From: Trissonchulus latispiculum
Lineage: Eukaryota; Nematoda; Enoplea; Enoplida; Ironidae
DNA length: 64,000 bases
Assembly (NCBI GenBank): GCA_030248195.1
Contig: JASAND010004061.1
Location: 37,206 to 101,205 of the forward strand
Direction: 5' to 3'
In this document: in pieces, positions 11,789-22,640 of the stretch
Position numbering within the stretch: the first letter of the stretch is position 1
Layout of the letters: each line of letters begins with the position of its first letter
The notes under the pieces: generated by a model
Told to the model about the DNA's origin: nothing
Seen by the model: only the letters and a program-made list of their open reading frames with translations
Database searches by the model: none
Position numbers and translations under genes: made by a program

Positions 11789-12667
11789 ACCCCGACGATT
11801 AGTATGTCGTTTGTTTGGCCCGATTAATTTATTGAAAGTCCTTATTCAAAATATTTTTTTGAAAGAAATACTTTAAGGCGTTTCTTTTTTACTTTTCGTT
11901 TGATTCAAATTTATAGGATTTATTTTTCAATTTGATTTAAATAATCTTCTTTAAAAATTCTAAAATGTAGTCTTTCGTACTTATGTACGTACACATATCT
12001 ACGGAATTTCTAATTTTTGTATTTTATATCCCTAGTACTATTGCCTTTTACTATTTTAGCTTCAATGGTTTCGCTATATACACATTTTTAACCTGCACCT
12101 TTTAACCATATTTTTAACTTCACACTTTAACTTCACACGTTTTATATTTTGCTTATATCCTCATTTCATGCACAGCTGCCTGGTCGCAGTTTCACATCAC
12201 ACGTGCAAAAATATCACTTTTGATTTAATTTCAGGTACAAGTTTCCTCCGCCATTGATCCACTTGTTTCCAGCGGATAATGGTTGGCAGTCTTCGGGGTC
12301 AGGATCAGGAAGTTCCTGGAAAATCACCAGGATCTACATAAGTTTTTCAAATATTGTTGGTAAGAATCTTTGAATTGTTTCTATGCTTGGTCAGGGCGCT
12401 GCGGGTTGGCTGCAGACGGCCCAGGCGTTTTTGTACCGGGCATACGTAAAATTTGATTATTCTACTGTTGTACACTACCTTCTATTTTGTGAGCAGTGCA
12501 AACAAATTTTCAAATTTTTTTCTCCAAAAAGGGTTTGCTTTGAAAAATTTACTCCAATCAAAATTAAAGGGGAGATTTTGCATGGTAGTTGAACAGCTGA
12601 ACGCTGTGGGGGCCCACTTAGATGTTTATTGTTAGCAATTCTTTGTCTCTAAAAAGGTTTAAAATTT

Positions 12668-12685
12668 TGTGCCGAGGACGGCACA
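12668..12685 (+). other. GC hairpin TGTGCCG/CGGCACA, first copy
   Basis: Seven-base-pair stem TGTGCCG with CGGCACA closing the loop AGGA. The same stem with a different loop occurs at 12846-12863. Confidence 0.6.
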
Positions 12686-12845
12686 GACGAAAATGAAACT
12701 GGACTGGGGCTGGTTATAACTTCGTGTGCAGGAAGCCCTATCCATTCCATTTTTAAAAATTGTAATGTGAACAATTTTAGTCCAGTAAATCTTGACCTAG
12801 GCCGTTTTTCACGTTTACCTGGCATTCTATACACCTGGTGTTTAC

Positions 12846-12863
12846 TGTGCCGACCCCGGCACA
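12846..12863 (+). other. GC hairpin TGTGCCG/CGGCACA, second copy
   Basis: Same seven-base-pair stem as 12668-12685 with loop ACCC. The sequence around the two hairpins is not otherwise similar, so the stem itself seems to be what is repeated. Confidence 0.6.
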
Positions 12864-13784
12864 AACTCAATGTTCACTCTGTTCACCGGTCTGTCAGGCA
12901 CGTGCTGCGATTAGGCATGCTGTGTTTACACGTACATTTGTATTAACGTTGTTTTAATCATTCTCTAGCTTTAACCTGCAATTTTACTAATTTTGTGCTA
13001 ATTATTTTTGTTTTATGTTTTTAGGTTCCTATTCTCTTGGGTTCCTAGTACCGGTCTAGCCCCTAATTTGTGGTATATGCTTTCTGTTTTTGTATTGTTT
13101 GAACGGTGGGGGTTGAAAATTTTTCTGTTGTTCTCTAAAACTTTTGGTAATTTAAAAACATTTTTGCTTGCCTGGGAGGAAATTCTGTTTTCTAAATAAG
13201 GATTATGACGCATCGGTTGGAGGAAAAATGTTTCTAATTTTTTGTTTCTGATTAATTTTGTTGTCGGCTGTGATGCCTCTTTTTCCTCTTAGTACCCTAA
13301 AACAAGAATTAATTTAATTAATTTCAAATCAGCTTTCCTAGAGTTTTGATTTTTCATGTCATTCTATAAATTCTGAATAAAAGTAAAATTTCTTGAAATG
13401 CTCTCTTTATTAAAAGCGTACTTGCATGTTTACGTTTTTCATTTTTTACTTCGTCGTAGCACATTTAACAGCTTGCATTGATATTTCTTGAACAAAATTT
13501 CATTGTAACTCTTTCTGATCAAATTATTTTTATCTCTGATTTAATGGATCAAAATCATTGTCTTTCTCTATTGGATGCAAAATGCAAACTTGATTTTTCT
13601 CATTCACTTGAATTGCAATTTTAAATACTTTTCAGGGTAAAATATACTTCTTTGAATTTATTTATTCGGTTGGTCCTCTTATATTTTGAATTTTATCATT
13701 TAATGCTTTTTATCTGTATGTAGGCAATAGTACTGGGATATCCAAAACACCGTGCCGCACCTCGGCGGGTCCGTGGTTGCTCGC

Positions 13785-13817
13785 CGCCTGCGCTTCCCAT
13801 GTAGGGGAGGTAACGGT
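13785..13817 (+). other. Covarying hairpin module in the 3' region
   Basis: GCCTGC, then stem GCTTCCC (13792-13798), loop ATGTAG, stem GGGAGGT (13805-13811), then AACGG. The homologous site of the minus-strand element (46336-46354) keeps all seven pairs with different bases. Related modules lie at 13886-13915 and, inside gag, at 8961-8982. Confidence 0.7.
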
Positions 13818-13885
13818 GGGCGGTCAACCCCGGACCGGCATTTTTGACTCTTGAGAATTATTTTCCGTTTTCAATGACTTGGCGT

Positions 13886-13916
13886 CTCCTGCGGTGCCTG
13901 CGTTTCCCCCGTAGGG
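13886..13916 (+). other. Second hairpin module
   Basis: GCCTGC, then stem GTTTCCCC, loop CGTA, stem GGGGAGAT, then AACGG. It has the same flanks as the module about 100 bases upstream but different stem bases and loop. Confidence 0.65.
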
Positions 13917-14989
13917 GAGATAACGGTTCCGTCGGTTTCTGCCTACACTCTCTAAATTAATCGGGCCTCATATATATGCATTGCGGGCTTTTGCCCAATT
14001 ATTTTTGTTTGTCACTGTTAGGCATCATGCCTATATGCTTACCCATATATATACATGCCGTATATTATCTTTATTTGTTTGTTCTGTATTATACTTATCG
14101 TCCCCTTCCCCCACCCCCTGTCCCTCTTGACGGCGAGTGTTCCCCTGTTATACTGTTTGTCTGATTGTTACTGTATTTCCCCATATGTGATACGGGTTGG
14201 CCCCTATGATTCCATCTGGTGTTTGGACGGGCCTGGTTTGGTGTTTGGAAGGCTGGCGGCGATGGTCTTGGTTGAGCGGGCGCTTGATGCCGAGGGGCAT
14301 CCGCCCAGTGGTCCGGAGGTTCTGGTCCGGTGATTTGGTATGGGACTTTTCCCAAGTGCTTGGAACTGGAAATCTCTCCCGCAGCCTGGAGTCATCTTTA
14401 ATTGTTTTGAACTTTTAAAGTCAAATTTTGTGATGCTTGTTGTGACCCGGTTGTATGTTCCCTTACCTCGTCCGTCCCCCCTCCCCCTTTCCCCTTCTTT
14501 TGCTAACTATTGTTCACTGTCTATATTTTCTATGTACTCTATAGATTTAGCGTTAACCTGGGTTGGGTGGGGTCTTTTGGTCACTGTTTGGGGTTTCTTC
14601 TCCGGGGGTAAATCTTTTTAAATTAATTTATAAATTTTGCTTTCCTGTTCCTATTTTTCCGAGATCTCATTTTCGGGTGGGGTGGTTCCCTCTAGCTCAG
14701 CTTGGCTGATCTATATGTGTTGTATGTTATTCCATTTTTCTTAATCTTTTCGGGTCTTTTGTTTCTCTTAACATGGTGTTTGTTTCGCTTTTCTTTCCTA
14801 AAAATGGTCACGGGTTTACTTTATTTTCGAAATTTTCCAAATTTTTCTATGTTTCTACTGCCATTATCTTTGCCTTATTTTGCCAGGTCCATTATTGAGC
14901 AGCTATGCCAATTTGTTTTATGTTTATGCTTTAAATTTTGGCATTTATACAGATTCTATACTCAACGTATATGTTTTGGGGTTGGCAGG

Positions 14990-15076
14990 TGCTCAGGGAG
15001 AGACCCTTCCTGAGGACGAAATACTCTTTTTCGTGCTCAGGGAGAGACCCTTCTTGAGGACGAAATACTCTTTTTC
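14990..15076 (+). repeat. Direct repeat of a 43-base hairpin unit
   Basis: Two adjacent units beginning GTGCTCAGGGAGAGACCC and ending ATACTCTTTTTCG. Each folds by CTCAGG pairing with CCTGAG; in the second copy the pairing arm is CTTGAG, which keeps pairing through a G-U. It lies in the non-coding part of the gag-protease element. Confidence 0.65.
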
Positions 15077-15676
15077 GCTTTATTTTGCTCTTTCGAGCAC
15101 TGAAAATTCGTCTTTCCCGGAGACTCTCTGCCTTCCCCCTATGATCCTTGGCTTTATATATATTTTTGAATTTCTATTCCACCTATCGTAACCAAATATA
15201 CACTTTCTTATGTCAAATTTCCCTTGTATTTTTTTCCTTTTCGAGCGCTTTAGTTGGCACTCACTTTCGATGTTATATCATTTCTACAGTTCATATTATT
15301 ATAATTTCATTTCTTCAGATTATTCTTTCTTTTGTCGTGTGCGCCTTGTCGCGGCCGAAGGGTTTCAATCCCACATTATTTTTGTCTATATGTAACGGCA
15401 AAGTCCGTATATTTGTGTTGAATGTACCCCCGGTATGTTTTGTGTACCGGCGTAGTTTTGCCCGTGTCTCGGAATCCCCTAATATGTGTATAAGTGTGGG
15501 GCCCGAGTAGTGTTCCCGAGAAGTGCACCTCGAGGATCACGAAACTTTTTATCTTTTTCCCATTTTTCTAAAACGCATTTTATCTATACTAGTAGCTACG
15601 GTAATGCTATTTTAACGGCTAATGCAATTTTATTACTAACTTGTGTGCCCGGAGGCCGCGGCGAGGGCGCGCGCTT

Positions 15677-15693
15677 CAAAAGAGGGGGTAATC
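15677..15693 (+). promoter_or_regulatory. Polypurine tract
   Basis: AAAAGAGGGGGTAA lies directly before the 3' LTR, the usual place for the plus-strand primer. Copies of the same string end the protease frame (about 11693 and 11775), and its complement occurs at 50037-50050 and near 44381-44396 in the minus-strand element. Confidence 0.7.
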
Positions 15694-15825
15694 TGTAGAA
15701 TCTTTCCTTGATTTCATAGGTTAGCGATTAAGTAGGGAGTATCAGACATATTACACACTCAACCTCGAACCTTCAATCTTTATTGCAATCTAAGTTACTT
15801 TACTGAATATTTTCATAATTCGACA
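15694..15825 (+). repeat. 3' LTR of copy 1, internally deleted
   Basis: It starts TGTAGAATCTTTCCTTG like the 5' LTR, then jumps to the part matching 6604 onward, losing about 475 bases. The remainder matches to TATTTTCATA. The last bases differ from the 5' LTR and run into the foldback element. Confidence 0.7.
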
Positions 15826-15995
15826 GCACAGTTAATGAGCGTTTAAGGTATTAGTACACTCTGAATCAGCAAAGACTCCTCTATCTTTTAAGTTCTTAAT
15901 TATGAGTTACTGAGTTTTGAGCTTTCAAAGTTGATTGCTCAAGTTTTTCAACGACATCCATGCGATGCATTCTATGTAAATTTTGCAGTTCTTGT

Positions 15996-16007
<12 letters not shown>

Positions 16008-16076
<69 letters not shown>

Positions 16077-16101
16077 CTTATATATGTTATATATATATAT
16101 A
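16008..16101. repeat. (AT)n microsatellite
   Basis: Long AT dinucleotide run in the left foldback arm. Short peptides such as IYIYIY from it are artefacts. Confidence 0.95.
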
Positions 16102-16945
16102 TTGTAAAGTAGCCAAATATCGCAATCTGCGGAGAACATCGCTAAATATGGACGAAAAGCACTCTAATTATTATCGTCGTCCATTAATAGCAGTATGGCG
16201 ATATGTATAGTTCGGTGAGGGGAAGTTGCCGGGGTCCACAGTGTGCCGGTAGGACGTCAGCATCCAGGCTTTCCCGCTGCGGATTAGGCTGAAGAGGACC
16301 CTGTTCTCTCGAGTTATACCAGTCTCATTCGATTCTGGAACTGGCCCACGATGCCCATAAATTGCCAATGCTCATGGGTGTGAGATCTAATTAAACCAGC
16401 AAGATTTAGATTGCCAGCGAATTGTCGTCTTAGCAGTGGACAAGTCCAAGAGAACGGCTTCCTGGGGCAGCTCAGCTTATCTCCTCGAGGCCGGCATGGC
16501 CCATTGGTTTGCCAAGTCCAAATCGGTTAGGCGACCTAGAAGCGACTTGACTCTGGACAACGTTCGGATCCACAATGTGTGATGTGTCATTGGACGAAAT
16601 TGGGTCTGCTCCATAGTGAACAGAACCCCGTGCACGGTGGCCAGGCATGCCATGCCCTCTGGCTGCACCTCTTACACTCATTGTATGTGCACACCAGTAA
16701 CAGGGCAAAATTATTTGGTCGGGCAGGGAAACAAACATTGCCAGTTGTGAAAGTAAGATTCTATCGGAAGAAAGATTGGATCTGTGTCCAGACCAGCGCA
16801 AAGCAGATATTCTAACCACTACACCACTCTGACTTGAACATTTTTATCGACTAATCCGCTAGATGGAAAATTATGATTTAATTTGTCTGATTTAATCTAA
16901 ATTTATACTGCGTAAAAATAAAAGAAACTTGCTGTACTAAACGGT

Positions 16946-17576
16946 GTTTGACTTAAATGTAGGTTCTACTATTCGGTAGTGTATGCCTAAACTATGCCTC
17001 CTCGTGCCTATCTAGAGATCTAAACCCGAAATTGAGAACACGATACTTTTAATCTGATAATTTCACAAAATTGGACAAAACACTTTCCAAAAGAGTATGA
17101 AATCATCAAAATCCAATTAGTAAAACAACAAACCAAATCGCACTAAATCTAACTGAAATTAGTCTCAGCTGCCATTTAAAATATGGGCCCACAATAGCCC
17201 AACCGTACACACCCAAAGCACAACCAAAAATTGACTGTAAATTTTAGTGTCAATAAGCAGACATATTGTTGAACTAGTGCAGTAGCTATGTCTAATTTAC
17301 ATACAACGTTCAACACGGAAATTTCCACGATTTCAAGGTGAAAGAAAAAGATGAATTATAATCAGATTCCACAACTGTCTAAACAATTTATTTTATTTAA
17401 ATCGAAAATCAATACGTCTAAGCTAGTTCTTGGCTAACGACGGGCCAAACGACCAACGGAACGCCAATGGTTAATAAACAGCCAATGGTTAATTTTGCCG
17501 ACCAACAGCCAACGGCCAACAAAAAGAAAACAGCCAATGGCCGGCGAGGCCATTTGACAACGGCAAATGGTTTTGG
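16946..17576. other. Central spacer of the foldback element
   Basis: Unique sequence between the two arms. It includes a run of AACGGCCAA/GGCCAATGG-type words at 17435-17560. No gene is seen. Confidence 0.5.
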
Positions 17577-18470
17577 CACACCGTTTATTACAGCAAGTTT
17601 CTTTTATTTTTACATAGTATAAATTTAGATAGAATAAATTGTTTAAAATAAGCAGACAGATTAAATCATAATTTTCCATCTAGTGGATTAGTCGATAAAA
17701 ATGCTCAAGTCAGAGTGGTGTAGTGGTTAGAATATCTGCTTTGCGCTGGTCTTTCTTCCGATAGAATCTTACTTTCACAACTGGCAATGTTTGTTTCCCT
17801 GCCCGACCAAACAATTTTGCGCTGTTACTGGGGTGCACATTAAATGAGTGTAAGAGGTGCAGTCAGAGGACATGCATGCGTGGCCATCGTGCACGGGGTT
17901 CTGTTCGCTATAGAGTCTGGTCGCTTCTCAATTGCCTATAAGATTTGGACTTGGCAATCCAATGGGTCATGCCGGCCTCGAGGGGATAAGCTGGGCTACC
18001 CCAGGAGGCCATTCTCTTGGACTTGTCCACTGCTAAGAAGACTATTCGCAGGCAATCTAAATCTTGCTGGTTTAATTATATCTCACACCCACGAGCATTG
18101 GCAATTTATGGGCATCGTGGGCCAGTTCCAGAATTGAATGAGACTGGTATAACTCGAGAGAGCAGGGTCCTCATCAGCCAAATCCGCAGCGGGAAAGCCT
18201 GGATGCTGACGTCCTACCGGCACACTGTGGACCCCGGCACCTTCCCCCCACCGAACTGTACATATCGTCATATTGCTATTAATCGACGACGATGATAATT
18301 AGAGTGCTTTTCGTCCATATTTAGCGATGTTCTCCGCAGATTGCGATATTTGGCTACTTTACAATATATAACAAGAACTGTAAAATTTACATAGAATGCA
18401 TCGCATGGATGTCGTTGAAAAACTTGAGCAATCAGCTTGAGCAATCAACAGATTTGCACCTCTTGGTCAA

Positions 18471-20310
18471 CTAACAGACTCGGATAACATTGAGGAACTC
18501 TGGTCTCGCTTTAAGTCGTCCGTCGTCGCAGCCGTTTCCGCTACCTGCCCAAAACAGCGTTCTATAATGAAACCTTGGATCTCTGATCGAACATTAAAAG
18601 TCCGTGAGCTCAGGCAGATGCAGACGAACAAACGCTTCCAAAATTTTCTCCATGGAAAGCTCCGACGATGCCTACGAGATGACGTCAACTCATGGTGAAA
18701 TAATCGGGCTGACGCTTTGATGGCCGCTGCAAGTCGTGGTGACAACCGTTCGCTCTTCCGGATTGTCGACGAAATGGCGGGAACGCAGCAGCAGTGTTTA
18801 CCATCGATGCTTTTGGATTCAAACGGACAAACTATCTCGGAAGCCCTGCGTCGCCTTTGTCGATGGGCAAACTATTTTGAGTCTCTACTTAATCGACCTA
18901 ATCCTGTGTCTCCCTCGGTAATTGAGTAAAGCGCAGCACCAAGCCCCCAGGTCGACCAATCAGTGCCTTCACTAGAAGAGGTGAAGGGCGCAGTAAAGTC
19001 GCTCAAAGCTCGTAAAGCCACGGGGTCCTGTGATATTCCGGCAGAAGCTCTTAAGAGCTTAGACGACAATTCCATGCGGATTCTTTGTCACTTAATTGGT
19101 ATAATTTGGAGCAATACAAGAGTCCCTGAAGATATGAAAACGTCAATAATTGTCCCAGTGCATAAAAAGGGAAATAAAGCTGATTGTGCCAACTACCGTG
19201 GAATTAGCTTACTATCGATTGCTGGTAAAGTACTAACCTTCATCACTCGCAAACGCCTGCAAACTCTTTACGAGGAGAGGCTTCATGAACGCCAAGGTGG
19301 TTTCAGGAGTGGTAGAGGCTGTATGGATCAGATTTTTTGCCCTACATCAAGTTCTGGAACGCAGAATCCGATACGGTAAACCTACAGTTGCCTGTTTTGT
19401 CGATTTTGCTGCTGCATTCGACAGTATACACAGGCCTTCTATGTGGAGAATCCTTAAATACTGTGGCATTCCCGATCTGTTTGTTGACATTCTTGAAGAT
19501 CTGTGTGCTGGCTCCACGTCATGCGTGAGGACCCAGAATAGATTATCACCGTCTTTTTGCGTCTTTTTGTGTGTCCGTCCGGCAAGGATGTATCCTGTCC
19601 CCAATGCTCTTTAACCTTGTCTTGGACTGGGTCGAGCAATCGATGAGCAACGAGATGGCGTAACTGTGGGCGAAGATTGTGCTATCGCGGATCTCGCATA
19701 TGCCGACGATATTGTTCTTCAAACTTAACTTCAACCTGATGAACAGTCCATGCAACACCTTTTAGATCAGCTGGCGCGCGTGGCGGAATATGTTGGCCTT
19801 AAGATAAAACCATCAAAGACAAAGGCTGTAGCGATCCATTCTCCTGCACCCCATCTGTATATCTGCGGGGAAGAAATCGAAACTGTAGATTCTTTCTGCT
19901 ACCTAGGCTCTGTTGTGTAGTGAAACCATCGCACCTGTGGATGCTATCAACTCCAAAATTGGAAAAGCCAGCAAAACATTCCATCGCCTATCGCGTCGGC
20001 TTTGGAAAATCTTCAATACAGCTATCCTTCCGGTGCTGTTATATGGTTGTGAAGCCTGGAGTCCCCTAAAGATAAATGTTGATCGGCTAGAAGTATTTCA
20101 TATCTTGCCTTCGTACCATACTCGGACTTAGTCTACGGGGCAGAGTTTCGAACGTGGCAATCCGCCAACGATGCGACAACCAACCAACTATTTCAGAAAC
20201 ACTACGCCGGTCGCGTTTACGTTGGTTAGGTCACATAGCCCGGATGTCCCCAGGCCGGCTATGTTCCAGACTGTGGTGCTTACCAATCCCTACAACCTGG
20301 ATGTGCACTC
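18471..20310 (+). pseudogene. LINE reverse transcriptase, broken
   Basis: Enzyme that copies element RNA at the target site. Landmarks in order: a linker with PWISDRT; RT block 1 with PVHKKGN and ADCANYRGISLLS (about 19156-19215); GGFRSGRGCMDQIF (about 19303-19340); FVDFAAAFDSIHR (about 19398-19435); the catalytic YADD with IVL near 19700; and a C-terminal part with YGCEAW and RLRWLGHIARM (about 20214-20250). In-frame stops occur near 18697, 18927 and after the YADD block, with frameshifts near 19340 and after 19600, so it is dead. The clade was not assigned. Confidence 0.8.
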
Positions 20311-20400
20311 GCTCTGCTCCAAAGAAGACATGGTTGTGCACTGTGCTGAAAGATCTGGATCACTTAAAGGCGTCGTATGGCTCTGTCAGCTGGGCCAAAA

Positions 20401-20403
<3 letters not shown>

Positions 20404-20463
<60 letters not shown>
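20404..20463. repeat. (AT)n tract at the LINE 3' side
   Basis: About thirty AT units after the RT C-terminal region. It may be the simple-repeat tail of the LINE or a later expansion. Confidence 0.9.
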
Positions 20464-20465
<2 letters not shown>

Positions 20466-21600
20466 TCAAGGACGTCTCGGCGGTTCGAGTTCAATGGCGA
20501 CATTTGATCAACCAGGGGAATCCAACGGCTGGCGTCCACGCCGAGCTTCCGGATTAAGTACAAGTAAGTACGATCAACTTTGAACGCTCAAAACTCAGTA
20601 ACTTATAACTAAGAACTTAAAAGATAGAGGAGTCTTTGCTGATTCAGAGTGTACTAATACTTTAAACGCTCATTAACTGCGCTGCTTTGTAATATATAAC
20701 AAGAACTGTAAAATTTACATAGAATTCATCGGATGGATCTTGTGGAAAAACTAGAGCAGTCAACTTTGAACGCTCATAACTCAGTAACTCATAACTATAT
20801 AAAGAACTTAAGGTGCTGGTATCCTTTTGTTTGGTGCTTTCTTTATTGTATATCAATGTTCTTGCGGCGTTTGAACTATTTATACAGTATCTCATTTGCC
20901 ATGAACATTTTGGATTTCGGTATTATTTTGGAATATGCAGAGTAAATATTGTGCTGCAAGTTTCTTTCATTAGAAATAGCACGCTTAGGAATCTTCTGGA
21001 CAAGTCTTTTATTTATCAGTCAATATGACACAAACTATATGTAATGAAGTTAGCGAGATCTGAATCTCAATCCACTTTAAACTTGATCATACGGAAGGTT
21101 AGCGCATCCTCTTATCGAAGCAGGCTTAGACTTTGACACTGGATTCCTGAAAGCTGATTTGTCCAAAATCAGGAATTCCCTGTTGCCAACCTTTGATGGG
21201 GTCTTGTGAGTTAATTATAGCACTGGATTCCAGCGGATCAGCAAGAGGGGTCAGCACTTGCTTTGACTTGATCGCCGGATTGATTATGAATCTTCCAAAT
21301 CCTGATCAGAACCTACTGGGGTCGGTCCTAATCCAATCCCTGTGATGAAATCTTGAATGGCAATCGCGCCTGGCTTCAGAAGACAATCGCACCTCTTTAC
21401 ACAACATTAAGACTCTAAGTTTAATACGCCAAAGATTTATTATAATTGTTACAATTATAACGGGTGCACTTCAAAATAATGATAATCAAAATTGTTACTA
21501 GGGATATTACTAATTACGCAGTTCAGATACAGATACAATTCCGTGCAGTGCCTAATTACTGTACCAGAGCTGTCAGTTACCGTTATAGTTTACTATTATT

Positions 21601-21627
21601 AATATTATCCTAATTTAGGATAATATT
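21601..21627. repeat. Perfect 27-base palindrome
   Basis: Thirteen-base arms AATATTATCCTAA and TTAGGATAATATT around a single T. It is AT-rich with a central CCTAA/TTAGG. It could form a cruciform or bind a dimeric protein; no other evidence. Confidence 0.8.
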
Positions 21628-22544
21628 ACCCAATTTATAGGTATTTTTGGGACAAGGTTCAGCGGTACCTTTTCTTCTCTTTCAAACTTGGTCTCTATTA
21701 ACTAATTACACTGTCTCCAATACTCTGTCTACTAACACCTATATGCTTTCTCCTGCACCTATATGCTTGTTCTGTGCGACTCTTTATCCGTCCTAACAAA
21801 CGGATCAACAAACTACATGTTGGTCACCGGCTTTCGCCCCAACACACGAGACAGGGATGCTATATGGACAAAACCTTTGAGGATAATAGAGAAAGTTGGG
21901 GAGGTTCCTGGTTCTGTCTTACTTATTCCTAATTAATAAAAATTAGTAAAGTTCGACAAATCTGATAGTTTCTTCTAGTTTCGGGCTGACGGACTCTGGC
22001 TGATTTCTAAGTTCAAGCTAGAGACGAGGGGAGTAGATCTCCCAAGTCGATAACTTTGAGTCCGGTGAAACTGGACATTTTCAGACGGAAAGTTCTAAGG
22101 TTAATTTTAAGCAAATAACTGTTGGTTTAGAGTTCCCAAATTGAAATCAGGCGACTGCGGAGTCGTCTCTGCTCTTGACCTCAGCTGTGTTCTAATTCCA
22201 CCATGTATCTACAGTGATGGGTTCCACAAATCAATGACTGACAAGATCCAAGTTCTGGGATCTCTTTCGGATTCAATAATCTCAAATAATCGCACAATCA
22301 GTCTGACATCGGGTTACTTGACAAGACTGAACACTTCCACTGACTGATCCAAACTGGGATAGCTCACGACTCCGAATCCTGATCAGTTACTGTCTGATAC
22401 AATTCTGTCTGCACCAGTCCTTCTCCGGACTAATAATCAAGCAATCCAACAAATTAATCGGCACTGATTTCAAAGTACTGGCGATCTACACGTGATTCCA
22501 GGCAGGACTGATATCGATATGAATCAAATGGGTTAAAACCCATT

Positions 22545-22640
22545 AGTACAAAATTACGGTGAGGGAATCGAACCCAGCAACCATTACTCGTTCTTTAGCT
22601 TTCCTGGCCAAAAATGTGTATTTTGGGCCTATTTTGGACT
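22545..22640 (-). mobile_element. Possible tRNA-derived SINE fragment
   Basis: On the minus strand a perfect pol III B box, GGTTCGATTCC, lies at 22574-22564, followed by CTCACCGTAA. A plausible but imperfect A box lies about 50 bases upstream. No full cloverleaf was folded. Confidence 0.3.

Larger units (their letters stand above)
11789..15676 (+). other. Long non-coding 3' region of the gag-protease element
   Basis: About 3.9 kb between protease and the polypurine tract. All frames are short and T-rich, with no reverse-transcriptase, RNase H or integrase motif. Parts are shared with the minus-strand element (for example 13760-13840 with 46300-46395, and 15490-15690 with 44388-44580), so the region belongs to the element. 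It holds several GC-rich hairpins in an AT-rich background. Possible roles are packaging or structural RNA, but none is proved. Confidence 0.65.
6104..15825 (+). mobile_element. LTR retrotransposon encoding gag and protease but no pol (copy 1)
   Basis: The order of parts is 5' LTR (6104-6708), primer binding site (6712-6724), gag (from 6737), a protease frame (10661-11788), a non-coding region of about 3.9 kb, a polypurine tract and a partly deleted 3' LTR. Protease and the zinc knuckle place it among Metaviridae (Ty3)-type elements. No reverse transcriptase, RNase H or integrase motif (YXDD-type, HHCC, DDE) was found between protease and 3' LTR, so it probably depends on enzymes from elsewhere. 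A related copy on the other strand at 44072-54570 has the same layout. Gag carries nonsense and frameshift damage, so this copy is not active. No target duplication is visible; the right end abuts a foldback element. Confidence 0.8.
18445..20570 (+). mobile_element. 5'-truncated non-LTR retrotransposon (LINE)
   Basis: It lies between the broken halves of the right foldback arm. It begins within the linker before the reverse transcriptase and ends with an (AT)n tail and about 110 further bases. No endonuclease domain is present, so the copy is truncated at its 5' end, which is usual for LINEs. A short shared word near the breakpoints (CAATCA / GATCAACT) may be the remains of a target duplication. 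Confidence 0.75.
15824..20693. mobile_element. Foldback element with long inverted arms, carrying a LINE
   Basis: The left end CAGCACAGTTAATGAGCG has an inverted partner ending at about 20690. The left arm continues through 15830-16945, interrupted by an (AT)n tract. It matches, inverted, 17577-18440 and then, after the LINE, 20575-20690. Landmarks inside both arms are the GTGGTGTAGTGGTTAG tRNA-like box, a GATAGAATCTTACTTTC block and GCATTGGCAATTTATGG. Without the LINE the element is about 2.7 kb. No transposase frame is seen, so it is non-autonomous. No target duplication was found. Confidence 0.7.

Noticed and set aside
15015..15035. CTGAGGACGAAA resembling a hammerhead ribozyme core
   Set aside because: There is no room for stem II between CTGAGGA and GAAA, and the adjacent copy reads CTTGAGGA. 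The sequence fits a simple hairpin instead.
16471..16820. Frames over the tRNA-like box on both strands of the foldback arms
   Set aside because: Mirror copies appear in both arms and the arms are repeats with a pol III-like box; no protein features.
21800..21940. Integrase C-terminal fragment (MLVTGFRPNTRD...)
   Set aside because: About 40 codons with only a loose resemblance and no other pol sequence nearby.
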